The position numbers and the translations under genes were made by a program. A DNA stretch of 64,000 nucleotides from Trileptium ribeirensis (Eukaryota > Nematoda > Enoplea > Enoplida > Thoracostomopsidae): positions 59,795 through 123,794 of the forward strand of contig JASANE010003602.1 of assembly GCA_030248225.1 (NCBI GenBank), written 5' to 3'. Numbering within the stretch: position 1 is the first letter of the stretch; every line of letters starts with the position of its first letter. The notes under the pieces were generated by a model. It was given only the letters and a program-made list of their open reading frames with translations, was not told the DNA's origin and made no database searches. Below are positions 54,401 through 64,000 of the stretch, piece after piece.

Positions 54401-57052
54401 TGTATTCCGCTCCATCCTCCGACGCCGAAGTTGCACAGAAAAAGTTAACAAAACGGGAGAAAATGCTAAAAATTAGGAAAAACTAATCCCAAAAAATTGT
54501 AAAATTCCATCCACCGACGACCGGCTGATCCCGCGTGGGACCTTGGATCTTTGAACGTATGCCCAACGGAAGTGTTTCTGCAACACGTATTAGCTTATAA
54601 TTGCAATGTGATTTGTTTGAAATTTTATTGTGTTGTTCTTACAAATTTATTTTTAGCCCGAATCTGCTGAAGCAGCTGTCAGAGGATTATGATGTAGTTG
54701 ATGTCCAGCTCAGCGAAAAAGCTGGTAAGTTTTAAGAGCGGTTTAAAAGTCATACTAACTAATTGTAAAATTCAATGCATGTTATACGCAATATGTTACA
54801 CTGGTGTCCTTCGTATATCCTCCGGTAGGGGGCACAGACCGAAATTTATTGGGGGTTCGGGTTGGCTGTAGTTTACAAAAGAGGCGTGTGTGGATTTAGT
54901 GCTTTTTAAGACACAATTCCCTACCAGGACAGGTTTGCTAGCGTAAGATTTATAAGTTTTGTGATTTTCGTGTTATGGTGTTACACCTACTGGCAGCAAT
55001 CACTAGTGTTGCTGGTATTAACATTTGTAAATTCTACAATGCATGCTACTAAGAAAGCTGTGGTTATTTTAACTGAATTCGCATCAAAATAAAGAACTGT
55101 ACCTATGTATAATATAATAGTGTACCAGCGCCCACAGCGGTGCGTTTTCTCCATTTGTAGCATCTTTCTCCAAAGGTCCCGGTTCTTAGCAGCTACAGCA
55201 ACGATCCCGCTTGGGTTATTTTCCCTTCGCCCATGCGACATGGTGTGAAGTGTGATTAGCATCCCTTAATAGCTTGCCGTTTTCATCGTATGACCCTTGG
55301 GCGTATTCAATCTGCTTGTTTGGTCGCTGTGATGAGACGGCATGGCAGTTATTGCGTGACCAAGGCAGATTCGTTGTTGTTTGCAGCAGTCCATGCATGT
55401 CGGTTGTGTACCTAAACTGTGGTTTGAGTTCAATATTGGCAATTCGATCGATCTTCGACACTCTCAGGATAGTCAACAGAAGTTTTGGATGATTCTTTAG
55501 GTCGGTAGTTTTTGCGGCCGATTTGCCGCGATGGCGGACCCATTTTCAGGCTGTTCCCTTTACGATTTATTATGCACATATACACAGCTGTGGTTTCGAT
55601 CCCCATAAAACAAAATCATACCGGACTGCAAAAGAAATTTCGGTAATATTTTTTGTTTGATTTTTTATTTTTTGTCCATCTGCGGAACAAACATACATTT
55701 TTATATGTGCAGTAATTTAGAAGCTATAGACAAAACCATAATTAAAACTGAAAAATCGCCGTGTAATGTAAGCGTAGCAAACACTTCCCGAATGATTTTG
55801 TAAATCTTAACCTCTGTAGGCACTATTCAGCTTATCGTCCTATGGTTTAAACAACGCCAGATGGATGCTTATGGAAGCTGTTTGGCTCATCTCGGTAGCT
55901 ACGGCAGTCCGAAACTGAGTTTTCATTCTATTCGTTGAAAATTTTGTCAGTGTGCAGGTAGTTTAACCTCCGAAATTAAAATTTTAAACAACTCAAATTT
56001 AAGAATTTTCAAAATTCACTATTTCGGACCGAATGGTTCAAAATCGTGATTGGTGAATCCTTGGCTTCAAAGCGACATTTTAATGAGTTTTGGTCAATTT
56101 TTATGTCAACTGTAAAATATTTTTGCCGACGGGATGCTAAAAAATTCTGCCAAGGGATATAATCCAGCGGAAGCCCAAAATCAATCCAGTCGGTTTGAAA
56201 CGGAAGGGCACCCATTTTTGCCCGGTGGTACTTGAAATTACCACCCCTCCCCCCCAAATTTATAGGGCGCATCTGAGGTTAGAAGTATATTTAGGAATGC
56301 CGGAAATCACATGGCGATATGATAAGATTATGCGTAAGGAAACAGCATGAATTTGGCAGCAGCGCGCTTAATGTGTGGTTTGCTCATTGATTATGATGCA
56401 GTTTACTCAGGGATGCATGTCAGTAGAACGAAATTTTGTCGTCCGTGCAAACCCCATGTATGATACCGTTGTATGGATAAATAATACAATCGCCCGAAAT
56501 ATTTTATCGTCTTGCGAAAGTTCAATGTCCCATATATATAGAAATAACGGCAAAAATCATCATGAGCAACGCATGAAGGTCAGTTCTGCTTATTTTTCAT
56601 GGGCTGACTTTTTGGATTTAACTGGTACATGATTATTTAAACTGTGGAGCGACTGGTTGCTCTCCTTATTCCCTTGTAATAAGTCCGCTTCAAAATTTAA
56701 AATTTTCCGATTTACATTACGACAATCCTTTTGCTTTCAAATATGTATGCCATAAATATTTTTGTAGATTTTAAAGTACTATTATAATCGTCGAATTTTT
56801 AATCACTGTGGCACCAAAGCAGAAAAATCGCATCATTTGGGACAATTCGTATAGGGTTGCGTTTTAGCTGCGAAGGACGTGGTAAAGAAGATATCACTGG
56901 ACGAAGCAAGATTCCGATGGGAACACAATGAAGATGCAATGGCGACCGATAAACTTGCTGAAGGGATAAGAAAATTTGCAGCTGACGCTATAAAATTAGA
57001 GAACATTATTAATGATCGTCTTCATAAGGTTGCAGCTAATGGTGCTGTCTAA
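33342..57052 (+). CDS. TALDO1: Transaldolase (eight visible exons; first exon not found)
   Basis: Cytosolic enzyme of the non-oxidative pentose phosphate pathway that transfers a dihydroxyacetone unit from sedoheptulose 7-phosphate to glyceraldehyde 3-phosphate. Exons: 33342-33465, 38624-38731, 43145-43276, 44304-44361, 49646-49760, 51267-51396, 54657-54724, 56868-57052. All junctions are AG/GT and join in phase, giving 306 residues to the TAA. Visible motifs include [25 protein letters not shown] (catalytic Glu), [12 protein letters not shown] (Schiff-base Lys), GASFRN and the C-terminal [10 protein letters not shown]. Family length is about 330-340, so only ~25-30 N-terminal residues (with the VADTGD Asp) are missing, probably in an upstream exon. 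The frame is intact, so the gene looks functional. Introns are large and filled with transposon debris. Confidence 0.95.
34410..34910 (-). pseudogene. LINE 3' coding fragment
   Basis: On the - strand [20 protein letters not shown], an in-frame TAG, then [13 protein letters not shown] match the tail of CR1/RTE-type LINE ORF2. Further along, [20 protein letters not shown] matches the following Arg-rich block. Stops and frame changes show it is decayed. Confidence 0.75.
36446..36471. other. T-arm-like palindrome
   Basis: CCCCTGGTTCCGAACCAGGGG is self-complementary and resembles a tRNA T arm (TTCCGAA loop). No other tRNA parts are found around it; a related site lies near 54244. Confidence 0.3.
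36759..37240. repeat. Three decayed tandem units of about 170-190 bases
   Basis: Units beginning near 36759, 36928 and 37115 share the order of ATAT..AGCACGC, a GTTGTTGCTGCAT-like phrase, TTTTAGGG and TTTTTGCTT..GCATRTTATTGCG. Similarity is moderate. Confidence 0.5.
38624..38731 (+). CDS. TALDO1: Transaldolase exon ([15 protein letters not shown])
   Basis: Acceptor CTTCGTAG, donor GTTATT. Encodes [18 protein letters not shown] through GRVSTEVDA, including the conserved Glu of STEVDAR. Confidence 0.93.
39060..39475 (+). repeat. R1 repeat, copy 4 (degenerate fragment)
   Basis: Follows the first ~480 bases of R1: TATACGACCCCAGCTTTCGTAACCTCGAGG, then the AGCAAGCCGCAGGAGCGCTTCA block and the GTCCGAC..AACGTCGGA hairpin. 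It has many substitutions and deletions, and the copy ends after the hairpin. Confidence 0.7.
40162..40458. repeat. Tandem duplication, period 147 bases
   Basis: Two nearly identical units (start 40162 and 40309), differing at only a few positions, which implies a recent duplication. Confidence 0.9.
41365..41755. mobile_element. Possible MITE with G-rich ends
   Basis: About 390 bases beginning GGCTGTCTACAG and ending in CTGTGGACAGGCC, imperfect inverted repeats of about 13 bases. G-run phrases (AAGTGGGGGT and similar) lie near both ends. The interior is AT-rich and non-coding. Confidence 0.45.
43145..43276 (+). CDS. TALDO1: Transaldolase exon with Schiff-base lysine
   Basis: Acceptor CATTTTAG, donor GTATGT. 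Encodes [17 protein letters not shown] through [16 protein letters not shown]; the Lys in LIKLSS is the catalytic Schiff-base residue of the family. Confidence 0.95.
44304..44361 (+). CDS. TALDO1: Transaldolase exon ([15 protein letters not shown])
   Basis: Short 58-base exon between TTTTTCAG and GTACGT. Encodes [19 protein letters not shown], a core barrel strand. Confidence 0.95.
44362..49645 (+). other. Transaldolase intron (5.3 kb)
   Basis: Contains the LINE pseudogene at 45400-47690. The rest is AT-rich with no gene; two related G/A-rich stretches near 49235-49330 and 49450-49550 may be decayed repeats. Confidence 0.8.
45400..47690 (+). pseudogene. CR1/L2-like LINE, endonuclease end to C-terminus
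   Basis: In order along the + strand: the end of the endonuclease ([25 protein letters not shown] with the SDH motif), the linker [17 protein letters not shown], the RT region with [26 protein letters not shown] and CYVDDIQIY, then the tail [14 protein letters not shown] and [13 protein letters not shown]. Frame changes and stops interrupt it. The YVDD active site is intact. A short direct duplication of GTCGACACCCCAGCCAACAG lies at about 45823-45869. The 5' part (ORF1, start of endonuclease) is missing, as in a 5'-truncated insertion. Confidence 0.9.
49646..49760 (+). CDS. TALDO1: Transaldolase exon ([18 protein letters not shown])
   Basis: Acceptor TTTCTAG, donor GTATTT. Encodes [18 protein letters not shown] and onwards to LLKDP. 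Confidence 0.95.
49761..51266 (+). other. Transaldolase intron (1.5 kb)
   Basis: Contains the 140-base tandem duplication at 50473-50752; otherwise AT-rich without visible genes. Confidence 0.8.
50473..50752. repeat. Tandem duplication, period 140 bases
   Basis: Two units starting at 50473 and 50613 with few differences (for example CCGTATATGTG against CCGTACGTGTG). Confidence 0.9.
51267..51396 (+). CDS. TALDO1: Transaldolase exon ([15 protein letters not shown])
   Basis: Acceptor ATATTTAAG, donor GTAAGC. Encodes [32 protein letters not shown] and CGCDLLTI. Confidence 0.95.
51730..52200 (+). pseudogene. Possible LINE ORF1-like fragment
   Basis: A basic, Lys/Arg/Ser-rich open frame ([29 protein letters not shown]) is followed by SYKQVV and [11 protein letters not shown] in nearby frames, reminiscent of Jockey/I ORF1 proteins. 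It sits upstream of a LINE RNase H fragment in the same orientation. Weak evidence. Confidence 0.3.
52465..52955. repeat. Three diverged tandem units of about 166-172 bases
   Basis: Starts at 52465, 52637 and 52803. Each has CAGMTCYTGTTTG, CTTAAATT.ATTTTG, TTTGGGTGACA, and a closing CTTCTAG..TACCCTAATT. Confidence 0.75.
53030..53460 (+). pseudogene. LINE RNase H and C-terminal fragment (I/Jockey type)
   Basis: [21 protein letters not shown] is the terminal RNase H motif found in I-type LINEs. Downstream, broken frames give a Cys/His-type ending (CRLC-like..ENETS..). No intact frame. Confidence 0.75.
54244..54262. other. T-arm-like palindrome
   Basis: CCCCAGTTTCGAACTGGGG, self-complementary, T-loop-like TTTCGAA. 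The neighbouring CTGGTAAAT on the - strand is tRNA-like, but no 5' half is found. Confidence 0.3.
54657..54724 (+). CDS. TALDO1: Transaldolase exon ([13 protein letters not shown])
   Basis: Acceptor ATTTTTAG, donor GTAAG. Encodes [20 protein letters not shown] and a final KA. Confidence 0.93.
54725..56867 (+). other. Transaldolase intron (2.1 kb)
   Basis: Contains a LINE tail fragment on the - strand (54990-55480). The stretch at 56009-56272 has an open - strand frame without recognisable content. Confidence 0.75.
54990..55480 (-). pseudogene. Possible LINE C-terminal fragment (RTE/CR1-like)
   Basis: The - strand reads [16 protein letters not shown], like the helix after RT in these elements, then in a second frame [10 protein letters not shown], like the usual DRxxWR ending. 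The frame changes midway. Family assignment is tentative. Confidence 0.4.
56868..57052 (+). CDS. TALDO1: Transaldolase last exon
   Basis: Acceptor CGTTTTAG. Encodes [39 protein letters not shown] and the tail to TAA at 57050-57052. The FRW..NEDxMA..KL..GI.KFA pattern is the diagnostic C-terminal helix region. Confidence 0.95.
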
Positions 57053-59353
57053 AACTGTGGCAGACGAAATTCTGTTATTTCAAGTTCCTTATATAAAATG
57101 CAAAGTGTAACAGTACTTAAGTGTTAGTATTGTACGAACAGTGCATTTATATACTACAATACAGTTTCGAATCTTGCAGTGCAGCATCAGTGAGGATCGT
57201 ATACAATGGATCTCACTGATTATCAAAACACGCCTTCCCGAATTTTCAGTGATGTGTAAAACTATGCAAGATAGTGTCTAACAGCTATGTATAGGGTATC
57301 TCTGGCAGTTATGAACTAAATTTTTCACCGTGAGCTTATCTATTGAAAACTATATGTTGGACTTCAAAAGTACTGCCGGTTCGTGTTTAGAGCTCTACCG
57401 GACTAGGTGTTCTGTAATAATCGTTTTGCATTACGGCGAAGAAAATCTTTTCACTCAAAATCGTATATGCATAGGCGCATTGACCGGTTCGTTTTTAGCC
57501 TCAACATGAACATTTACCCTCTCAAATTAGACAAATTTTTACACCAAAAATGGTTTATAAGCATTTCAACATCGGTATGTTTTTGAAATGCAGGTAGTTA
57601 AGTCACAGTGTTCCAAATACTAGATGTATTATTGAGTAGTTGAAAAAAATTAAATTGGGTGTAGCCGCCCATGGCAGTATTATAATTGCCAGCAAGTTAA
57701 ATCATTCGTGTCAGTCAATATCAGTTATCTTAATTCGCTTAAGAAGATTGCATAATAATACATTCCAAAAAAGCTTAGTCAATATGTTCAGAAAAAGATT
57801 TTTTAAAGTTAAGCAACATTTATTATACTAGCAATTATTGTATTTTCTTATTGTAAAAGCCATATATAATAATTATTACGTCAAATATTGAATGCATAAA
57901 TAGCTAAGTGATTGTGACAGTACGCAGAGTGGGTGTGCAGTACTATCTTTGGCTAAGGATATATCGTGTTGTGGTTGTCAAACAAGCCGTTGCAACTGCA
58001 ACAAACTGTTTCCTCGATTCAATCAGCAACAAAAACAATTTACCAGATTTCCTGTATTTGTTTTATGATAAAATCTATCTGTATTTAAATTTCAGTGAAT
58101 TTTTATTACACTTTCATTAACAAAACTCATAATCGGCACATTCCATAGAAAAAACGTAAAGCTTGTTCGGTTTCTTATTTATGTACCTTGTATTTGTACT
58201 TCTCGGCATAGATGAATTTTTATGTAATAATCGAGGCAAACCAAATGTAAAATATGCGTTAGTAATCTATTAAAATTTCTATTGGTCAAAATTAGCGGGT
58301 CCCTAACGAAAAAATGCACATGTTATGAGTCCCATAATTTTTTAAAACTACTGCTTTATAGCTATTATTCATACTCAGCAGAAAATTGGCATTACGTTTA
58401 GCGATTTTTCACTGGAACATTTTCATGAAAATGCTGGTCGTAAATCACACAAGATTACTAGATTAAGATACTATAAGATAACAAAAACGCCTGCAAATCG
58501 CGAAGTAGATAAATGAGAAATTAAGTTTATCTGTAGATGAATACTACTTTAAACATACGGGTTTTGCTGTGATTTTAATAACAATGTCGTGAGTATAATT
58601 TAAAAACATTTCACGGAATATTTCTTTTTGCTTTTGTGATTATACTTATTTTTCATATACTTGATTGTGGTTTTATCATTCCTAGATTTTCTATCTTTTT
58701 TACTTTTTGTGTCGATTATTAATAATAAATATTTACGTTAGTGTACATCGTACTGTGCAATGTGCCATGTATTCTTGCGCTTACCACTTAGGATGTTTGT
58801 GAATGTAATGCTTGATAATTTGGAACAAAAAGACCACGTTATTGCGCTTGAAAATATGTATCTACTTGGCGAATCAGACTTATGCTACAGTACGAGCCAT
58901 AATTGACTTTTTCAAGTGAACAGTTGCCATTTTTAGCGTGTATATACTTCAAAGTTTTTTTACAAATAAACCCTTGGTCCTGGAGCTAGTCCCATACAAA
59001 ATACGGATATCTGGATTGGGTATTTTAAAGCGTACGCAAAAATAGCTTAATACATGGTGCACCGTTTTTTTATTTTGGTGATTTCAAAGAACCATGTTTT
59101 TCAATGATTTAAAGCTATTTTTTATTAATAAATTACTTTTGTAGAAAGGTTGAGTTGTTTTGCTCAGAGCAGCTAGAAGTAACATTCGGGCCTGCACATC
59201 ACGTTATTTCGCTGCTTATGTCAATTATCGTACTATTGGATGCTCTCATGTAAAAGTTATGACTTATATAACCGTGCTTGTCCGTATGAAAATTGACTAT
59301 ATGATAACGTCTGTACTGCCCCCCCCCACACCCCCCACCCCCCCCCCCCCATA
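57053..59353. other. AT-rich 3' flank without recognisable genes
   Basis: Transaldolase 3' untranslated region followed by intergenic DNA. No exon, tRNA or transposon is recognised. A C-rich run (about 59321-59350) abuts the R1 start. Confidence 0.5.
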
Positions 59354-61278
59354 TGTAATAACGGTGACGCAGCTGCATGGCGCAACTTCCTAACACCATG
59401 CCCGTACGACCCCGGCTATCATAACCTCAAGGGCGGACCCTAAGTTTTGAATATTAACCACGTTCCTTGGTCAGACCCAAGAAGTTACGGAGCTTAGCAG
59501 GCCGCAGGCGCGCTTCACGGGGTGTGTTCGGACCCCGCCCGATTGGTTGCGCACGTGTCTAGTATTTTGGTATGATCACTGAGGTCCCCCAGGGAGGTTG
59601 ACACCGAAACCTGCTCACAGGTCATGATGTCAAACCAATATTCCCTGTCCTAGTCGAATGGAAGTTGTTTTATCTAGCGTGATTTGAAGTGAAATGCGTG
59701 ATAATTTAGCTTTACTATTTGAAGTTTGAGTCTCACCTAGTTTTATCCTCAGCGGAACACTTAATCCGTTGTAGCCATATGGCCCCCACAGGGTTCCGAC
59801 GAGCCCTGAGATGTTTAACGTCGGATTACCTAGTTTATCACTTAATATCCTGACTGTGTAAATATCCACAGATACTGTTTTCTAGTAAATTTTATCTTTC
59901 GTGCGAGTGTGACTATTAAGTCAGTAAAATTCATAAGTGCTCCGTAGGACCATTCTCGCTGCAATACCATCACTCTAGCAGGCCAATAATGGTGGCGGAC
60001 CGCTCGTGTCAGGGCTTGGGGTATTTCCCTCCGCAAGCCGTGGCACGAAGGGTCGGCCCGTCCAATTGAACGTCCCTACTACGCTGGATATAAGCAACAC
60101 GGGACACCGTAAATAATTTTCAACATTTTAATTCAAAAGTATAGTACAGCATTAAAACGAAGACATGCAAATAGAGCATAATATTAAACGGTAACGATTG
60201 ACCTCGTCGTACCCGTTCATTCCCTTGTCCGCGTCCAGTCGGGGAGCGAGGCGGCGCGAGCGAACGCGTTCCCGGAAATACCGGACCAAAATCTGTACCC
60301 GAGTTGTTCAACGTTGAACGTCAACTAAGTCAGCTATCGCTCGGGTTACGTGTTCTGGCGTGCTTCTGAATTCGCTTCGAACGATGGGCGGCGTTATGCG
60401 GGGAAGGGAAAAATTCTTCTTAGAGCAGCCTCAGTACGGCCAATGCAGACGATGCACTAATACGGCCACCAAAGTTACCGACTGACTTCGTTAGAGAAGG
60501 AACATGAATCGGGGTACGAACCTAAACATAGGGTAACAGTGCTGGCACGGGCGAGTGTATGCACAACAAAATCATTTCGAGAACATGTCATTACATAGTT
60601 ACCGATAACGAATCACCTATAGCGCCAACCGGCGGATATTAAAAATCAGGTTGCTACAGGTGAGGTACTAACATGATAGGCAGCGGCATGAGAACTCTGT
60701 CCGGCGAGCGTCCTTAATCCTACGAATCTTGCCTACCGTCCCTATCAGATCCTTCACAACGTTTCGTCCTTAGGCTCGACTCGGCCTCAATTGCCAGTTT
60801 CTCCTGTCCCTGTGTCTCCAGTAGTCCAGCAGGGAGTTCGACTGTTTTGGGTTCTTACTATTAACGTATGGTTAGCCTATACCGATGGGACTCGATTCCG
60901 GGTGGTAGAGTAACAGCTAAGCACTGTAGTACATGTCCGGGGTGCCGTTTGGCTTACGTGGAAGGGTTGCCTCTGGTAATTTCTCGACGGTCTCAGTTCC
61001 TATTTTCAACAGTTTCCGTAGACCACTGAGAGGGACTGGCTAGGCCAGTCAATTTGCCTCTGGGGCTCTACCGAACAAACAAAACAACAAAAAAAAAAGG
61101 GGGGGCGTGGGTATTTCGCTCGCGGACGCGTTTGCGTCCTCTTTTTTGGCTGTGGTTTCTTTGCTTGGTTCTTTGCCCCTCTTCTTTTCCTTTGTTTCCT
61201 TTTTGTTTCTTTGTTTCCTTTTGTTTCTTTTCTTTGCTGTGCCGTCCTCTCTCTATCGCTCATCCGAAGTTCTTATTA

Positions 61279-61338
61279 CACTGTACACATCGAAATTGTA
61301 CAGTGTCTCAACTGCACTGTCGAAAGTGTACAGTTGAG
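61279..61338 (+). other. Tandem hairpins (R1 copy 2)
   Basis: CACTGTAC/GTACAGTG (61279-61286 with 61298-61305) and CTCAACTG/CAGTTGAG (61307-61314 with 61331-61338). The second stem has A:T where copy 1 has G:C. Confidence 0.6.
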
Positions 61339-61376
61339 ATTGAGTTATCATTGAAATTTTATTAAATTTTGTCAGA

Positions 61377-61455
61377 ACTCGATAGTCGAGTGGTTAGAAC
61401 TGAAAGATCTGCAGCGGGCTTAATTTCCCCGTGCAGGATCGAAACTCAACAAGGG
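61377..61455 (+). ncRNA. tRNA-Ser-like Pol III module (R1 copy 2)
   Basis: A box TAGTCGAGTGG (61383-61393) and B box-like GATCGAAAC (61437-61445), with GTCGAGTGGTTAGAAC closer to a real tRNA-Ser D arm than in copy 1. There is no complete acceptor stem. Confidence 0.5.
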
Positions 61456-63380
61456 AAAATGAAAAAAGGAGAGAGACAAAACGACAAAAATCAAGGCAAG
61501 GGCATACATAGTACATAGCCTAACGGGCAAACCGAGCTAAAACCAAAAAAAACTTAAACTCAGCGATCAAGTCGCTCTGAAAAGAAAACGGGGTTTTGCA
61601 CCTACTCGGTTTGGGGTCAAAACGATTCGCGAAAGGTCGCGATTTTCCTTTAGTGAAAGGAGAGTATGGTAATTTCGTTTTGAACTCTGAGCACCCTAAC
61701 GTGTTTTTGAAAGAGCTTCTAGTGGCCGATTCTGGGCATTTTTCAGGCCGTTGGTTCCTTTTGGGAGCAGGTAGTATCCGACGTCCTACCATTAGGCTTA
61801 ACCACGTAAGCGTTTTATGTTCAACGCTAGTAAATTTAGCAATCGGGCCGAGCCGATTTCGAAGCAAATCTCGCGGAGCGAGCGCCTAGTAAATTCGGTC
61901 GTGAGGGGCTCTCAAAGACTCACGGAGTCGGGAGTTGATCCTCATGTAAAGCTAGTATTAACCGTCCTAACGGTGAACGAATCAAATACTAGCAAAGTCG
62001 TGTAAACGCCGTATCAAACTCGCTCCTTGCGGAGTGCAAATACCTTACGCTCAAACTGGAATTCCTAAAATTTGTTCAGTCTTTTGAATTCCCCAATTTT
62101 CTTAACTCGTCCTGATAAACGAAATTTTGGGGCTTCCTAAAGCCCGACGGAGGCTAATCCTCCGTCCCTAACTGCTACGTCAGTCCGAGCTCAAGCAGCG
62201 GCATGAGCCTCGAACGGTCTACTAAACTGTAATTTTGTAAACCATAACAATGAACAAGCAAGCCTGTCCCTATAACTAGACCGGGAAATTTTACCGTGGT
62301 CAACTCAGGAAAATTCGGCGTCCCTAACTCGAGAGAAATAAATCATGTAAAAGCATGGACGAGAGGCGTCCATCATTGTTTGTCCTACCTATGACCACGG
62401 GGAATCAGAACTACTTCGACTTTGTGGTCCCCAACTTAACACCTTCCGTGCGTTCGCTCAGGATGCCCAAAACGAAACTCGACTGAAGGAGGTTTGTCAA
62501 GAAACTTGAAAGGTAGAATAAGCTAACATGTAAAACAGAACGTCCACTAACGGACGGGAATGTCGACTGTTGCTATGAAAATTTTATTTTGATGAACGGT
62601 CTGTTACAACCACAAATGGGGAAAATAAACCCCCATGCGCTTAACTCTCATCCCGACTTACTAGGTTCGATCCGGGACAGCAATTGCTAGTCCCCTTCCG
62701 TGAGGCGAAGGGCGCCTACACGGGTCCTCCAACGTCGAATCCCGTTCCAATCCAAGAAAGCAAAAACACAAGAAAGCTAAAAGCCGAGGCGAAACCATAC
62801 AATAAAACTAGAGCGTCGGAGCCGGTCAGTAGAGTCGACCGAACTCCGCGCTGTCGAAGTCGAACTGATTCGAAGAGACGACGCGATGGTCGTCGCTTCA
62901 AAATTTTCTGCTGTGTTGAAGCATGGCGATTTTGTCGCCATCCAATCGGCGACGATCTTTTGACGCCCACTTTTTCGAGGTCAAACCCGGGCGCCCAATC
63001 GAAAAATTCCCAAGATTTTGATTTTGACAGCTATCGTAAACCCTGGGACCCCGTTAGAGAGAGTCGGCTTCAATCGAAATCGCCGACATCAAACTTGAAC
63101 CCTCCGATTACTCGGAGGTCGACCATCTGTGCTTTTCAGCTTAAATTCTGATGTAACCTCCAAAAGTTATGTCAAGAATAACTCTGAAGATCATTACTCA
63201 GATCTCTTAAGCTCATTACTTAATCCTAAATCGACTGTTAAAACCCCAACTGTTCTACAAAAATGGTTGGGTCACCCGTCAACTTTCAAATTTTGAATTT
63301 TCTTTCCAAATCAATTGCTTGGATTAAGCTGGAGATCTGTCTTCTTCGCCTCCTAGCTCTCATTCATCAAATTTTTCCCC

Positions 63381-63615
63381 AGCTAACTCGCCGATTTGAA
63401 GCCAAATTTCTGCTATTTAGCGAGTTAGCTGCCTCATCCATCACTTAATTAAGCTTAATTGGAGGGCATCTGGGGCTAAATTTTGTCGCCTTATCTATGG
63501 ATAAACGTGCAAACATTGCACGTTTATGTGTTGGCTTACAAGATAAAGCCAAACATTCCTAACATTCCACGCTAATGGCTTTTCAAATATCCCGACAGGA
63601 CGTCCTTAGACGTCC
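63381..63615 (+). other. Cluster of four conserved hairpins (R1 copy 2)
   Basis: Same series as 4875-5109: arms at 63381-63391/63420-63430, 63502-63512/63516-63526, 63531-63537/63546-63552 and 63598-63604/63609-63615. Stems are intact while the loops and spacers differ. Confidence 0.55.
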
Positions 63616-63854
63616 CGAAGGGGGGAAACCTAAGACGGGAATGAGCTGATTTCGCGACCTGGGACGCAGCACATTCCTACGTATTCTCTGACCTATCCGG
63701 AGTCCTATTCAGGAACTCCCGGAGCTCGTGGGAGGGCCCTAAACCTACCCCCCGTCAGTCCGATTCCTATGTGTCCAGTCCGTCCGTAAAACTCACAAAT
63801 TTAAGGAAATTTTACATGTCCGTCCTCGTCTGTCCCGTTTTTTGTGTCCTTTTA

Positions 63855-63950
63855 CATACTATATATATATATATATAGATATATACATACATATACATAC
63901 ATATATCTCTACATACTTACATGTATCTATATCCACAAACATATATACAT
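63855..63950. repeat. AT/TACATA microsatellite
   Basis: TA runs followed by TACATA-type repeats, at the same position as the tract in R1 copy 1. Confidence 0.75.
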
Positions 63951-64000
63951 ACAATACTCATGAGCACACATTACACATGAGACACTCAGGCGACCTGAGC

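Larger units (their letters stand above)
51397..54656 (+). other. Transaldolase intron (3.3 kb)
   Basis: Contains a possible LINE ORF1 fragment (about 51730-52200), a threefold repeat (52465-52955), a LINE RNase H fragment (53030-53460) and a T-arm-like site near 54244. Confidence 0.8.
59354..64000 (+). repeat. R1 long non-coding repeat, copy 2 (runs off the window)
   Basis: Full-length partner of 839-5470, beginning TGTAATAACGG directly after a C-rich tract. It retains the hairpins, pyrimidine-rich tract (about 61135-61255), tRNA-like module, conserved blocks and terminal microsatellite. The last bases of the window match the ATG region at 5447-5470 in copy 1. Confidence 0.8.

Noticed and set aside
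56009..56272. 87-codon open frame on the - strand
   Set aside because: No recognisable family. It may be part of a dispersed repeat but there is nothing else to support it.

Overview
This is eukaryotic DNA, almost certainly from an invertebrate animal. The window holds a multi-exon housekeeping gene (transaldolase) with GT..AG introns of up to about 5 kb, several decayed non-LTR retrotransposons, a giant LTR retroelement and a family of long non-coding repeats. I cannot fix the phylum from the sequence. No bacterial gene organisation, operon or CRISPR array is present.

Left block (1-27432). A non-coding repeat, here called R1, runs from 839 to at least 5470 on the + strand. An 18.4 kb Ty3/Gypsy-type endogenous retroelement (5795-24164, coding on the - strand) follows. 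A truncated inverted R1 copy (24465-27432) lies on its other side. The retroelement has two LTRs (22544-24164 upstream, 5795-7491 downstream) with roughly 2-2.5% substitutions by eye. In element order the internal region encodes a long acidic gag-position protein with no recognised domain, then a class-I-like envelope glycoprotein, protease, reverse transcriptase, RNase H, integrase, a very long proline-rich tail, a NADAR-like domain and an SGNH/GDSL-hydrolase-like domain. The envelope lies upstream of, and in frame with, protease/RT, the reverse of the usual retroviral order. Several in-frame stops and frameshifts show that this copy is dead.

Central block (27433-57052). AT-rich DNA carries a transaldolase gene on the + strand. 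I place eight exons between 33342 and 57052, which join in phase and encode 306 residues up to the stop. The first exon (roughly 25-30 N-terminal residues) was not found. The introns contain CR1/L2/Jockey-like LINE fragments, a MITE-like G-rich element, a degenerate R1 fragment and several local tandem duplications.

Right block (57053-64000). About 2.3 kb of AT-rich DNA with no visible gene is followed by a second full-length R1 copy (59354 to the window end). R1 looks like the long LTR and leader of another large retroelement. It starts TGTAATAACGG, carries a tRNA-Ser-like Pol III A/B-box module preceded by two hairpins with a compensatory base change between copies, and has a cluster of conserved perfect hairpins. 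In the left copy it ends in a low-complexity open frame that the retroelement LTR interrupts.

The most interesting content is the env-before-pol retroelement with NADAR and SGNH domains, and the structured, repeatedly conserved R1 family.
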